A stretch of DNA of 64,000 nucleotides from Ypsolopha sequella (GCA_934047225.1 OW203992.1:4515501-4579500), one strand, 5' to 3'; positions 40,497 to 52,090 are shown, counted from the first letter of the stretch. The notes: generated from the sequence alone by a model not told the origin. A program made the numbers and translations.

Positions 40497-41090
40497 AAAC
40501 GGTCACTGTCACTCCAAGCGGAAAAACGCGCAGTGTGAGAGTGACGGATTCAGGCCGAAACATGTAAAAGTAGCTTTTTGATAAAAAAATATAAAATTTT
40601 ATACAAGGTGACTTTTTGATCATCGTCCAAATTCATACTGGTGGCTTGGTAAGTGATCAGTATCATGCATCAATAACAATTTTGGTAAAATTCGTAAAAT
40701 GAAATTTCGAATCCCCATAGTGATTCACTCGGGACTGGAACTGAATTTATATGGCAAGCCGAAATTTCATTTTACGAATTTCACAAAAATTGTTACTGAT
40801 CCAAGATACTGATCACTTATCAAGCCTCCAGTATGAATTTGGACGATGATCAAAAAGTCACCTCGTATAAAAAAACTGAAATAGCTAGCAAAATTTCCAA
40901 TTGCAAAAGTAAAGATATTGTTTAAAACTATCTAATACAACATCAATCAGGTCTGTATGTCACTCCTATTTGTCAAACTTTGAGAAACTGTGTCGATGAA
41001 GACCTTATTTCAATTATTATTTCTAGCGAATGAAAGTTTTTAAATCGCGTTTCTGTGTAACGGCAATCTAGAAAATGGTTCTAAAACTGT
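40497..41090 (+). mobile_element. Repeat N, copy interrupted by MITE D
   Basis: CACTGTCACTCCAAGCGGAA at the left end, then after the MITE (40601-40868) the family continues with AATAGCTAGCAAAATTTCC and TATTTGTCAAACTTTG. Copies at 51664-52090 and 63085-63505 (inverted) are uninterrupted. The class of N is unknown. Confidence 0.7.
40601..40868. mobile_element. Full-length MITE, family D, copy 2
   Basis: Same ends and arms as 30242-30508, with AAATTTTAT before and TAAAAAAAC after. TA flanks are consistent with a TA target. Its absence from the two other N copies proves the nested order. Confidence 0.9.
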
Positions 41091-41454
41091 TTTATTAATT
41101 TAACAATTTAGTAGATTCACATTTAAAGTAGTCAAAGCGACTCAAATAATTGCCAATATTGTAATACCTCGCCTTAAAAGAACAGTACGCTTAAAGGTTT
41201 TCTTATATATTACAACAATGTATTATTATCTGGTTCTAAATCTGGTGAACTAGATTGAAAATGTCTGTTATACTTTGTACAACAAATACGCTGCATCCTT
41301 CTTGATAAAAGAATGTGATTTTATCAGATCATAAATATTTCAAACACATCTTTTTTTTTTCCGTAATATTATCGTTATATTGCATATTAACTTTAGACCT
41401 AAATATTAATTTCTTAAAACACTAATAAAAAAAATACAAAAGCGTAATTGCTAT

Positions 41455-41725
41455 ATATCGTGTAACAGAAAGGTGTTACCATATTTCAAGAGCTTGTTCA
41501 GTCAATGGTATAGAACAACTTTTGCTATGGAGCCATCTCCTTAAAAATCTCGAAAAAAAAATCTGCCTTTCCATACATTTCGGACGAGCGGCATTGCATT
41601 TTTCTATGAAACAGTAAATATTTTGTTTCGAGATACTGTGTTTGTTCCATAGTAAAAAATGTTCTATATCGTTGACTGAATAACCTCTTCAAATATGGTT
41701 ACACCTTTCTGTGACACGTTGTATA
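41455..41725. mobile_element. MITE family C, copy 2
   Basis: CGTGTAACAGAAAGGTGTTA at left and TCTGTGACACGTTGTATA at right, with the internal inverted block ACAACTTTTGCTATGGAGCC. Confidence 0.85.
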
Positions 41726-42838
41726 TGTAAACTTCCTTTTTGTGTAATAAGCATGAAATAACGTTATATTTAACTATTTATTTAGTTTGTATATGGATAT
41801 AATACTTAATAACGTTATCTTTAACGAAACATATCGGTCAAAACGCTATGAAACACTTTAAACCGGTATTGAAAATTATAAAAACGGTTTTAAAGGTTAG
41901 TCTAGCTGAAAACAAAGCCTGTGACTGTAAGTTTATATTAAAATCAACTCTATCAAATTTTAATCAAGACGTACCGTAAAGATGACGAAATCAGGGCGAG
42001 GTGAGACCCAAAGTAGAGAAAGAGATAAATATATTTGGAGAAATGAGTGTGTTTCACAAAATTTCACTGCAAATTACTTAAACTTATTTCTTTTCAAAAA
42101 CTAAATGCACTCTTTTACAATAAAATAAACACGTAAATCCCTGATAAATATATAAAGAAACAGGGGAAAGAAAATTTAATTGAAATATTTTGGTAACAAT
42201 TGAAAAAAACTGCCTTTTCCCTTATAACATTTTAAGCAAACTTCGTGTTTTTTTTTTATCGAGCCAACTTTAGTCAATCGCGTTTTGAGCACCTTAATTC
42301 ACAAACTGGTTTACTTAGATTTCATTACCAATAACAGAAAAGTTACATTCGTAAATTTTAGCGTTTTAAAATTCGGGCGGTCAAAAATCGTTACAACGTC
42401 TACTTTGAGTCTCACTTCACCTTTACTTCCCTATGATCAGTTAGGAACAACTTGGGAACTTCATCTTGTTCAATCTTGCCTGCGTTTGATCGACATTCAT
42501 TACGTTCCCTACAAAGAAAATGTTATATTTTCGGGATGAATTATGTATCAAATGTTTTATAGACATGTTAGAACAACAGAGGACGGGATTTCTTTCATAT
42601 TTATTTATCTTAGGGACTATAAAGAGGCGGGTTTGTTTTTATTTTCTTTGGTATTTTGAGAATGAGATACTTAATGAAAAGAAATATGTTTTGATATTCA
42701 TTGTTTTTATTATCAATCGTTAGAAGGGAATAAACATGAACACCCTAAATATGTTTAGTGTCATATTTATTCATATTATTCATATTTATGCGGATAGAAA
42801 AAATGGCAAGAAAAAGACAAGGACTAAAATCTCTGAAG
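41726..42838. other. No gene recognised
   Basis: Two small frames (42285-42539, 42520-42723) lack any recognisable domain. AT-rich. Confidence 0.45.
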
Positions 42839-43232
42839 TATACAGGGTGTTAAGATGAAGTTGCGTAAACATCAAACAACTTATACTATGGAGACAACAT
42901 TCGTATGAAAAAAAAATCTGCTGTTCGATTAAAAAGTTACATAACTACCCGACCAAAATGTATGAAACAACAGTTTTTTTTCTTGATTTCTCATTTTTTT
43001 CACAGAAAGTTGTTCGTATGGACGAGAACTATCACCAGTTTTCGGCTTCCGCAATTTATTTATTTATTTAAAATAGGTACACCAACAGCACAAGTATTGT
43101 TACACTTAAATGAGCTTACATTTTTATAAATATTCTGATACATGCGCCACTTATAGGTATACACAACATTTGCCAAGTAATTATAAACAAAATCATCACA
43201 CTACAAAAAGGAAAGGAATTTCATCTTAACAT
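42839..43232. mobile_element. MITE family B interrupted by a retroposed fragment
   Basis: Left end TACAGGGTGTTAAGATGAAG; right end ATCTTAACATCCTGTA (43217-43232). At about 43056 the sequence leaves the family at TTCGGCTTCCGCAA and returns at 43210. The intervening 155 bases end, on the minus strand, in a TAAA tandem tail, the mark of a 5'-truncated LINE or SINE. Confidence 0.7.
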
Positions 43233-43299
43233 CCTGTATATGTTATATACTCACAATATTTGCCAGATATTTCACTTCATTTAATACCAGCATAAGTAG

Positions 43300-43549
43300 A
43301 GGGGGTGTCAGAGGTGTTCCGAAGTTTGAACTGAGAAATGCAAATCATAGTCCACATGCAAATCAAATCATAGTACATTCGCTTTTCACCGACGTATATT
43401 ACGTCCCAAAGGTGATGGGTGGTGACTTGGTGAGTTGTATCGCCGTACTTCGGGCACATGGACCTAATAGCGACAAAGGTTAATGCGCACCGCGGCGATT
43501 GAACGCACGACCTCTGGATTAGCAGGCGAGCGCTCTACCACGCAGCTAC
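43300..43549 (-). mobile_element. tRNA-derived SINE, family FF, complete
   Basis: The minus strand starts with a tRNA-like head (43488-43549): A box GTAGCTGCGTGGTAGAGCGC and B box GTGCGTTCAATCGCC. The body has CCATGTGCCCGAAGTACGGC and GTCACCACCCATCACCTTTG, and the end reads CGGAACACCTCTGACACCCC. The 3' end also occurs alone at 14.38, 19.27 and 19.93 kb. Confidence 0.75.
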
Positions 43550-43595
43550 AGTCGAAATTAAATCTCTGAGTTCTTAAGAAATTAAGTATCCCAGC

Positions 43596-43705
43596 CAGTA
43601 TCCAGTATCTCTGTCAGTATCCAGTATCTCTGTCAGTATCCAAAATCTCTGTCAGTATCCCATTCAGCTACAAATATCCAGTATCTCTGTCAGTGTCCCA
43701 GTCAG
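43596..43705. repeat. 19-bp tandem repeat
   Basis: CAGTATCCAGTATCTCTGT in two exact and further diverged units, then a longer mixed unit (CAGCTACAAAT...). Confidence 0.85.
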
Positions 43706-44105
43706 CTACAAATCCATGTATACAATTTTTCAACTGTTTCTACCTATCCAACTATGACTAATGCTAGAGCGAGACAGAAAAACGCACACAAAGATAAGGA
43801 AACAGAACTAAGGGATTCTATTCGCGAAGGAACTCTTATATTGTACAATTTCTTTAAAGATTATTTTCGAACAGATTTTCAGAGACGAGAATAATTGGAC
43901 GGTTGGTTTGAGGCTCCGATATAAGTTAGTAAAATATAATACACCGAGTAGTGCGCCTGCGAACAGAGTGACGCATTGAGATGGAAAATTATAACTATAC
44001 AAGAAAGGAAAATTTTGTCAAAAGAGTTTCGGCATCAATTTCAAAGGAAAATAAAACTATTATTTTGAATACAAGTTTTATTAGTTGGGAATATAATAAT
44101 TATTT
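43706..44105. other. No gene recognised
   Basis: A 120-codon frame starting at 43981 runs into the family A repeat and is not a gene. Confidence 0.5.
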
Positions 44106-44490
44106 TTTCAATGCAAGTGCTCGTAAAGGCCCACTTTTTATGCATCAAAACCGAACAGAAAGTCGATTATTTTGCCCTAGGGCTTCATTATTATTATTTT
44201 TTAAATTTATTTACGAGAAGTTGGCTAACCTGCAACCTTTCCTGTGTACCATAAATGTTATACTTTTTTTTTTCCACTGTTTCACGGCTCTGGATACAGT
44301 CCTTTTAAGCCAATCATTAACTTGCAAAATTGTAAGAATGTAACTTTCAACTTTAATAATTAAATTATTGTTTTCTTTGATTATATTTGTTTTATTTCCT
44401 CACACTATGCATTGAAAAACTTGCTACGCTCGTGTTTTAAATCGTCCTCGTAATTTATTCTTTCTCACCCTTGTAGCATACACTACTATT
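44106..44490 (-). repeat. Family A, inverted full-length copy
   Basis: TTCAATGCAAGTGCTCGTAA to AGCATACACTACTATT, including the AACTTTCAACTTTAATAATT segment also seen at 8.57 kb. Confidence 0.85.
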
Positions 44491-44671
44491 TTTATAAAGT
44501 ACCGTTTAAGGGCCTTTTTATTTTTTGTATGTTATATTCCACATAAATAAAAATGTCTTTAAAAGTCTGGTTCATGATTTAAAATATACTTTTTTTATAT
44601 TTTTATATCCATAGATGTCAGTGGTTTTCTAACTTCAAATACCTATATATGTAATAAAATAATTTTTCTAT

Positions 44672-44711
44672 TCGCCTGATGACGACCCACTGAGGGGTCG
44701 AAATATAGCGA
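44672..44711. repeat. Small hairpin GACCC/GGGTC
   Basis: TCGCCTGATGACGACCCACT followed by GAGGGGTCGAAATATAGCGA. The inner GACCC/GGGTC and outer TCGC/GCGA stems pair. It resembles hairpins seen at retroelement termini. Confidence 0.5.
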
Positions 44712-44892
44712 CTAAAACTAATTAATTAAGTATTTATATTAATTGGGAATCAAACTCGAAGGTTTAAACGAAATAACGACACTAGGTGTCTGCGGCATAG
44801 TTAAATTTTGTATTATATTATATTTAACAAGTACGAAAAAATAAGAAACACCAACATGAAAGTTTCTTGCTCTTCTTCACAGCAAATCGAAT

Positions 44893-45170
44893 AGTGGCGG
44901 CAGTGCCGGTTTTAAGATTAACGGCGCCCTGGGCGAGAATTCTACGGCGCCCCCTATCTGTTTCCTAAATTATTCATGTGCAAAAAAGGAAAAAAAAAAA
45001 CATGGGAAAGATTATTTCAATCTTCAATCATGACCAATTATTTTAACATAATTTAACAAAATTTTACCGCGCCATCCCGTGATCCATACTGACGAGGAGG
45101 CGCTGGCGCCCCTTGATGTCTGGCGCCCTGGGCGGTCGCCCAACCACGCCCTACCCTAACGGCATGTGTT
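44893..45170. repeat. GGCGCCCTGGGCG-containing repeat
   Basis: CAGTGCCGGTTTTAAGATTA and ACGGCGCCCTGGGCGAGAAT at left; CTGGCGCCCTGGGCGGTCGC at right. I recall CAGTG.CGG...GGCGCCCT as the edge of widespread animal hAT-like repeats, but the inverted match is weak. Confidence 0.4.
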
Positions 45171-45269
45171 AGATATGTAATGGTGAGTTTCGTGTATTTT
45201 TCACTGTTTCATATAAACTGTATAATACAATTATTAGGTATACATTTACACAGGTGGTAGAGCTGATGC

Positions 45270-45620
45270 CGGGCTCGACTGTGGCGTGGAGGTACCACCA
45301 TCTTGCTTGGAGACCCCCTCGAAGTAATTCGGGGGAGACTAAGAGGACAACTCACAGGCAAAAAACCAGGAGGCCCACCATGCCTGGGACCGATGGATGG
45401 CGGTATATCAATCCCTAATAGCCGGGCCTTATATGGAACAGACTGGTGACAGGCAGCGGCGTCACTGGTGCGAGGGTTCCGGCACCGCGCTCACCGACCC
45501 ACTTGCCCAGCGTGTGTGAGTATGGGCATTTCTTCCAGGATGACCGCCGGGAGTGGCAAAGTCCTGGAAAGGCTTATGTCCAGCAGTGGACGAGTTAGGG
45601 TGATGGATGCATGGATGAAG
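45270..45620 (+). repeat. Repeat U, possible LINE 3' end, copy 2
   Basis: CGAAGTAATTCGGGGGAGAC, GGGACCGATGGATGGCGGTA, CACTTGCCCAGCGTGTGTGA, GGCTTATGTCCAGCAGTGGA, then a GGATG-type tail. Better preserved than copy 1 at 25 kb; frames are still broken. Confidence 0.6.
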
Positions 45621-45818
45621 GTATACATATGTAGTTATTTAGTATTTAGTTCATATATCAGTGAACCGAAAATATCATTTGATATAAAATTATTTCTTTC
45701 TAATTTCGCTCTTCGAAAATAAAAACCGTAAATTAAACTGATGAACTACATAGTATTTGTATTTTTTCTCGCCCGCGTTTTTAAGGGTTAATATTCTAAG
45801 GGTTAAAAGTACCATTTA

Positions 45819-46044
45819 TACTGGATGTTAAGATCAAGTTGCGAAAGCCGAAATCTGGCGATAGTACTCGTCCATACGAACAACTTTTACTATGGAGCTA
45901 ATCCCCGAATCGCGAACAAAAAAATCAGCTGTTCCATAGAAAAGTTACATAGCTACCCGACATGTATAAAATAACAGATTATTTTTCTCGGACGAGTACT
46001 ATCGCCAGATTTCGGCTTCCACAACTTCCTCTTAACACCCTGTA
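45819..46044. mobile_element. MITE family B, complete copy
   Basis: Left TACTGGATGTTAAGATCAAG, right TCTTAACACCCTGTA; arms extend through GAAAGCCGAAATCTGGCGAT and AGTACTCGTCC. 226 bp. This is the reference copy for the partial ones at 2960, 16745, 35589 and 42839. Confidence 0.85.
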
Positions 46045-46331
46045 TAAATGATACTTTAACCCCCGCACTCGATTTCCTACTCTACCCGTGTAAATTGGGC
46101 ATTATAGTTTAGATAACCCCATCTCAACACCCTACTCCATACCTACAGCAAACCAGTATGTTAGTTTCAAATTAATATGGGCCGGTGTCAGCGGCGTGGG
46201 TTAACGCTGATCCCGGCTTAGTTTGACAAACAGGACTCGCTATGTATTCAGGCCAAACAGAACAGGTGAACGTAAGCTTTGTTGCGGTAAACTAACTGAC
46301 CGAATCAAAAAATACAAAAATATAAAATAGT

Positions 46332-46472
46332 TTTCAATGCAAGTGCTCGTAAATGCCCACTTTTTATGCATCAAAACCGAACAGAAAGTCGATTATTTTG
46401 CCCTAGGGCTTTTTTTATTTTATTAATTTACGAGAAGTTGGCTAACCTGCAACCTTTCCTGTGTACCATAAA
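46332..46472 (-). repeat. Family A, inverted 3' part
   Basis: TTTCAATGCAAGTGCTCGTA through GACTTTCTGTTCGG-type sequence (inverse) to CCTTTCCTGTGTACCATAAA. Confidence 0.8.
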
Positions 46473-46967
46473 AGTTTGTCTTTAAGTAAGAACGTACATA
46501 CAGCCAGTACAACATCATAGACAAACTTTTTAAAACTCAATAATGGTGGAAGAAATAAAAAAAAATACTTTGGCGGGAAAGAGCTGTTGATTTTCCTCAA
46601 TAGGTACATATATAAGTTGTTTATTTAAATTTGCATTAAATATTACCTACTGAATGTTAAATATGTCATTTGCTAGCAATATCACTGTTTCATTTCCTCG
46701 GAAGAAAATGTAGAAGAAAATTATTATAAATCTATCTTGGTAGCAAAGGATACATTTCTAAACAGCCTTTTCACAAGTTACGTTACACGAAGGCAAATGG
46801 AGGTTGCAGCTTTTTCGTAAAAATATTCAATTTGTTCCAGAGCATAACAGACAACACCTTACAACTTGCACCATACGGATACTGTCCACTTGTACCATGG
46901 ACCGTACGTCGATGCAGAATGAATTGGAACGCAAGAAAATAACGAAACATAAAGCACTTTTGTGGGA
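46473..46967. other. No gene recognised
   Basis: No assigned feature left of the nested palindrome. Confidence 0.4.
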
Positions 46968-47012
46968 TTATTCCCATCGGCTCACTGGTCAGTTGCGAGT
47001 TGCATCGGACCA

Positions 47013-47243
47013 GCGGGCCTATTATGTATCTCTAGTTGCCTTCTGGACTGGGTGTCTATCATCAAAAACATAGATATACTATCGAATTCCGATTGTCTAA
47101 GGGTATGTTCGCACTTGAAGTGACGACACAGTTCGTAAATAGTTCAATACCCACTAAAAGCAATTTTGAAAGTTTAGTTTTTATCTATGTTTTTGATGAT
47201 AGGCACCTAGTTCAGTTGGCAACAAAAGATACAGAATAGGGGG
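47013..47243 (+). mobile_element. MITE family P, copy 2
   Basis: GGGCCTATTATGTATCTCTA to GATACAGAATAGGGGGGC. The ends are inverted through TGTATCT.TA.TTGCC and CTGGACTGGGTG. Confidence 0.8.
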
Positions 47244-47689
47244 GCAGGTCTAAATGCTTCCATCGGCTCAGTGGTCGAATGCAACTACAAAATTAATGTA
47301 TTTTTTTCCCAAACGACCAGTGAGCCGTTGCTACTACTTTATTCAATAGAAAATTTTTACAACTGATCAGGGTCAAATGTGAGCTTAAAATTATTATATA
47401 TTTTTTGAACTACTAAGCGTTTGATTCGGGAATGCTTCAACCTCTGGTCCCACTTCCGCACAATACGCACACACACACTCTGACAGATATCTTACAGATA
47501 TCAGAATCAAACTAAGCAGCAGTTCAAAAAATATATCATAATTTTAAGCTCACATTTGACCATGGTCCGTTGTGAAAATTTTCCATTACATAAAGTAGTA
47601 GCAACGGCTCACTGGTCGGTTAAGAAAAAAAATACATTAATTTTGATGTTGCATCCGACCACTGAGCCGATGGGAACATTTAGACCTGA

Positions 47690-47918
47690 GGGCCTATTAT
47701 GTATCTTTAGTTGCCATCTGGACTGGGTGTCTATCATCAAAAACATAGATATACTATCGAATTCCGATTATCTAAGGATATGTTCGCACTTGAAGTGACG
47801 ACACAGTTCGTAAATAGTTTAATACCCACTAATGGCAATTTTGAAAGTTCCGTTTTTAGCTATGTTTTTGATGATCCGCACCCAGTCCAGTTGGCAAGTA
47901 AAGATACAGAATAGAGGG
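47690..47918 (+). mobile_element. MITE family P, copy 3
   Basis: Same ends and same orientation as copy 2, though it lies in the opposite arm of the palindrome. Scattered substitutions (for example AATGGCAATTTTGAAAGTTC) separate the two. Confidence 0.8.
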
Positions 47919-48139
47919 GCTTGTCCGATGCAACTCACAACTGACCAGTGAGCCGATGGGAATAACCCCTTTTGTGTACCATAAACAAACATCGAACCAC
48001 AGTAAACAACAAACTAAGAGGTACCTACCAGTAACAATATGTTGACCGTATTTGTTCAAGGCAGACAGCGCAGGATATTGAACACGCTGTCCGTTTCGGT
48101 CTCTTGATAGAAATAGCAGAAAAACGGAAACCTTTCTAG

Positions 48140-48376
48140 CAAGAGTGGTCCAGTGGTTCAAACGTCTCGATCACTAACTCGGAGGTCGCGGGCTCAAATC
48201 CCGTAGGGGATATTTGTGTTGGGATTGGTGCTTCGGAAAAAACGGCCGAAGTACGGTGTCAGCCATCACGCTGGGCTGTGAGACGTAATCACAGGTCGCT
48301 GGACGTAAAAATCATCTTAAGGCACATCTTCCCAGTGTCATCTGAAAATACTCTATTCATCATCATCATCATCATC
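48140..48376 (+). mobile_element. tRNA-derived SINE with CAT tail
   Basis: Head with A box AGTGGTCCAGTGGTTCAAAC and B box GGGCTCAAATCCC. The body includes GGAAAAAACGGCCGAAGTAC and GGGCTGTGAGACGTAATCAC. It ends in a run of CAT units (48358-48376). It belongs to a different family from those at 759 and 43.3 kb. Confidence 0.75.
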
Positions 48377-49349
48377 GTATGGCCTTTGTGTCCTGCATTA
48401 TTTTTTCTACAAAGCTATAATTCTAGAACTTTCTGATAGGGTATTTACATTGTTACTTGAACTATAAATAACACCTTCTTTTCTGGTCTCCCAGGACAAG
48501 CTTTTTTTCAAGCTGTTTTTAGACTAAAATTAAGTCTAATTAGTTATTTCTTTGAAACCTCTGACGATATGTGTATGGTTCTTACACTAAAATACAAGAA
48601 AAATATTGCTTAGAAAAATCATTTAAGGATTTTTTTTTTCCGTTTATCCATATGAAAAATATTATTTTCTAGTATTTGGCGCCATTCGGAGACCCAGCGA
48701 CGTCGTAATGCAGTGCGCGCTGAAATGAACGTTATTTCAATATAGTCTCTGTCGATATTTGTACCGACACAAGGTCGTTGGCGGCTACCTGCCCCTTAAG
48801 GTGGATGTTACGGATTTCGTTCCCAAAAATAATTAATGCATAAAATAACACAACTTTGCTAGAAAATTTGACATTAAACTATTGTCGCGTAATGCCATAA
48901 AACATATTAATTTTATACTTTTTATCCAAAATAAGAAAAAAAAAAAAAAAACGTAAGTTGGTAACGAAATCCGTCACTTTCACCTTAAAAGTGGATGTGT
49001 AAGTGTAGACAGTGCATTCCACAGTCCATTCTCGGAAAACACATCGGGATTCGTGTCGTGCCGATGTTTTATTTATTTCAAGTAAAATCTTTGTGTATGG
49101 CCGTCAGTTGGTCTGTCTAAAAATGTTTCGTCCCACAAAGCGCCTCGGAACCCGTCTGTCAGACATATTCTTACGGTACAAAGATGTAAATATATATTCG
49201 GAGTACAAATATCCTATTTATTTGTTTTAATAATGCACGAGTGCTTTTGTAATAAATATAGTATACAGCTATTATAAAGGAAAACTAATTAAGTAACCCT
49301 TTCCATTGTCAATTTTCGATAACAAATGAAGAACATTGGAATGTCTGCC
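48377..49349. other. No gene recognised
   Basis: A 72-codon frame (49012-49230) has no recognisable domain. A-run at 48938-48951. Confidence 0.45.
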
Positions 49350-49451
49350 GAAAATATAAAAGCAGAATACATACATCGCCGGCCGGCGTATTAGCCTTAA
49401 AAAAGGCCAATACGCCAGCCGGCGATGTATGTATTCTGCTTTTATATTTTC
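49350..49451. repeat. Near-perfect 47-bp hairpin
   Basis: Arms 49350-49396 and 49405-49451 are inverse at 45 of 47 positions (GAAAATATAAAAGCAGAATA..., then CATCGCCGGC), with an 8-base A/T loop. The apex is CpG-rich (GCCGGCCGGCG). It could be a tiny MITE; a transcript would fold into a long stem. Confidence 0.85.
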
Positions 49452-50702
49452 TAAATATTACATTATCGACAAAAACTCATTTCCCCGAGGTATCACGTTA
49501 ATTTTCCATCTACATGCCAAATTTCATACATGCGCAGCTTTGTAATACTGGTTTCAGTTTTTGAAGGTCAAGGAATACCTAGGATACGAATAAATATAAA
49601 TATTATTTGATTATGACATTTATAATATAAAGAACACTACAGACATTTTTTCATTGTAACTAGTTTGATATTTCTAAGATTGTTTTGTCCCAACTAAAAG
49701 TTTTTTTTTTCTTTAGTGACATTGGTTTTTATTTAATTAAAATACATATTTAATAATAAATAATTATTCTCAATTTGTTTTTTGTTAGTGCATGATCTAA
49801 ATATACAACCAAATATTTGGACGCCCCATGACATGGTTGAATTTGTTGGGACTGTAATTATACGTAACATCCATTATAAACCCGAATTCTCACAAATAAA
49901 CGATTTACTTACTCACTTACTAAAAAACCCACTCCTAACAACAAATTTCATTTAAAAAAGAATCTTCCAATAGTTATTTTAATAACATAAAGTGCTCTAT
50001 TACGAAAATATTTAACAGCTAGACATAACAATTATAATAAAACGGCAAATGCCATCCAACTCCTCGATTAATTGCACAGTAAAAGTAACAATTGTTCTTT
50101 GTCACAAGAGCAAAATTGTCCGGGAAATAAAGTAAAATTGTCAAAGTAATAAATTATTGTCGTTCTGATGAAGACAGCCATCGCATCTGCTGCTTTTCGT
50201 TAAACAGAAATAATTATAGAAATAATAGAAATAACTGGATCACTCATACGCAGATTTGTAATTGTTTATGAGTTTTTTTTTGACAAGATGACATACGATG
50301 GCTGACCTAAATAAACGAAACGAACGCGTACATACATTCGAACGCAAGTACAAAACCCGAAAAACTAGTAACTTTTTGATACGCTCCAAATGTATGGATA
50401 AAAGAGAATTGTTTTTTCACCTAGCCGCTGCTAAATGGGCCATAAAATCTGGAGGAGGCCAGTAAAATTCAGTGGAATTCAGAAGTAGTGAGGAAACGAT
50501 GTTCGGCATCGGGCTTCATTGCAGATTTAAACACTGGCGTGATATTTTTATGCTTTTAAAAAAGACATCTGGTGACAGTTCTCATCTTGAACAACTACCC
50601 CAAAAAGAAATAGGCTTTTCATTAAAAAGAGAAATTTACTCGATCGGAATTTAAGGAATCGCTTATTCCTTTTTCACGATTTCAGATATAATATAGCATT
50701 AT
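49452..50702. other. No gene recognised
   Basis: No assigned feature. Confidence 0.45.
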
Positions 50703-50953
50703 TATACAACGTGTAACAGAAAGGTGTAATCATATTTGAAGAGGTTATTCAGTCAATGGTATAGAACAACTTTTACTATGGAACAAATCCTGTATCTTGA
50801 GAAAAAAAATTTACTGTTTCCTAGAAAAATGCAATGCCGCTCGGCCGATATGTATGGAAGGCCAGATTATTTTTTTGAGATTTCAGTGTTTGTTCCATAG
50901 TAAAAGTTGTTCTATACCATTGCCTGAAAGCCCTTCAAATATGGCTACACCTT
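50703..50953. mobile_element. MITE family C, copy 3, right end lost
   Basis: TATACAACGTGTAACAGAAA at left. The right arm is followed to GGCTACACCTT and then switches directly into an S1 fragment, losing the terminal ~16 bases. Confidence 0.8.
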
Positions 50954-51026
50954 GTTTTTTTTGCCGTTTTTATAGGTAATGGTACGCAACCCTTCATGCG
51001 CGAGTCCGACTCGCACTTGGCCTTTT
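50954..51026 (-). repeat. S1 fragment fused to MITE C
   Basis: TTGCCGTTTTTATAGGTAAT, GCGCGAGTCCGACTCGCACT then TGGCC. Only the terminal 70 bases of S1 are present. Confidence 0.75.
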
Positions 51027-51663
51027 TTCTTTTTGTGTGATTGTTACCGTTTTGTGGTTTCCTTTTAAAAAAGAGGTCCTTTTGTAATTTTTATGCAAGA
51101 TTTGGGTATAATTAGTGCATCAGGTAAAATTAAACGCTTGTGAAACACGGACGCACGATTGAATATACTATTTTAAAATTGCACCAGAATTACTCCTAGA
51201 TAGCACAAGAAAAGTAAAGTCCTAAATGGAAACTTAAGACAAGAAGATTGTTTGCAAATTAAAATTTTAATTGACCCAACTGAAACCTTGGATTATCTCC
51301 TGAGATAATTAAAACTTTATAAAGTATTGAAGAAATGTTGCCCATTACTTCGATTAATTGTCAGTAATTTATGAGTCCAAAACTTTCATAAAGTTAGAAA
51401 GAATATTAATTTTGGAAAGATTGATTTAGAAAAAAAAAAGTAAATAAAAAAAAATAAAAAAAAAGGAACCGTGAAAATTTTTAGCAACTTTTTTTTTGCA
51501 TTCCCTTCATTTTCTACCCGAGTGTATAATAAATTAGTCGCACAGAGAAGTTCGTTCACCACCCAACTAGCGAAGTATTATACATATTCCATTATGAAAG
51601 TCTTGTAATTGCCCATTCAATAGCCAAAGACAAGACAGTAGGGCCCCAAAAAAGTGTCAATAA
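51027..51663. other. No gene recognised
   Basis: AT-rich with A-runs at 51431-51465. Confidence 0.45.
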
Positions 51664-52090
51664 GCCTTGTAGGTTATGCGAATTTAATTTTTTTCACTGT
51701 CACTCCAAGCGAAAAAACGCTCAGTGCGAGAGGGGCGCATTCAGGGCGAAAGGGAAAAATGTTAGTTTTATATTTTTATATAAAAAAAAACTAAAATAGC
51801 TAGCACAATTTCTAAAATCAAACCTCTAGATATTGTTGAAACCCATCTAATAAAATATGTTTGAGTTCTGTAAATGGTTCCTATTCGTCAAACGAGGATA
51901 AAAAGTGTGTTTGAAGACTTCATTTCAACAATTACGTCTATCAAGGAAAATTTATCCAAACATGTTTTCTAATTACAAAACCCTAGATTATATAATCAAA
52001 TGCATATACTAGAAATTCATTACAACTTTCCTTGTATTTCATGAATTACACAAAAAGAAGCACCTCTATTTTTTTACATATCGGCTTAAT
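51664..52090 (+). mobile_element. Repeat N, uninterrupted copy
   Basis: CACTGTCACTCCAAGCGAAA, TAAAATAGCTAGCACAATTT, CTCTAGATATTGTTGAAACC, AAACCCTAGATTATATAATC, to AAAGAAGCACCTCTATTTTT. The inverted copy at 63085-63505 is collinear. Confidence 0.75.

Larger units (their letters stand above)
46968..47965. mobile_element. Nested 1-kb palindrome with two MITE P inserts
   Basis: The outer arms 46968-47010 and 47923-47965 are inverse over 43 bases with one mismatch (TTATTCCCATCGGCTCACTG). Inner arms (about 47246-47435 and 47500-47695) pair through CATCGGCTCAGTGGTCG, GACCAGTGAGCCGTTGCTAC and TCAAATGTGAGCTTAAAATT. Between outer and inner arms, on each side, sits one MITE P. No ORF. Confidence 0.85.

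Noticed and set aside
43488..43549. Functional tRNA gene on the minus strand
   Set aside because: The anticodon stem is mispaired and the sequence runs on into a SINE body.
43596..43705. CRISPR-like array of short repeats
   Set aside because: Head-to-tail 19-bp units without unique spacers; a simple eukaryotic tandem repeat.
44672..44711. Hammerhead-ribozyme-like core: CTGATGA, a GACCC/GGGTC stem, then GAAA
   Set aside because: An extra C sits between the CTGATGA box and stem II, the 10.1-11.1 G-C pair is missing, and stems I and III cannot form in hammerhead topology (the flanks pair with each other instead).
44893..45170. Complete hAT element
   Set aside because: Only the CAGTGCCGG-like left edge fits. 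The right edge inverts poorly and no 8-bp TSD is visible.
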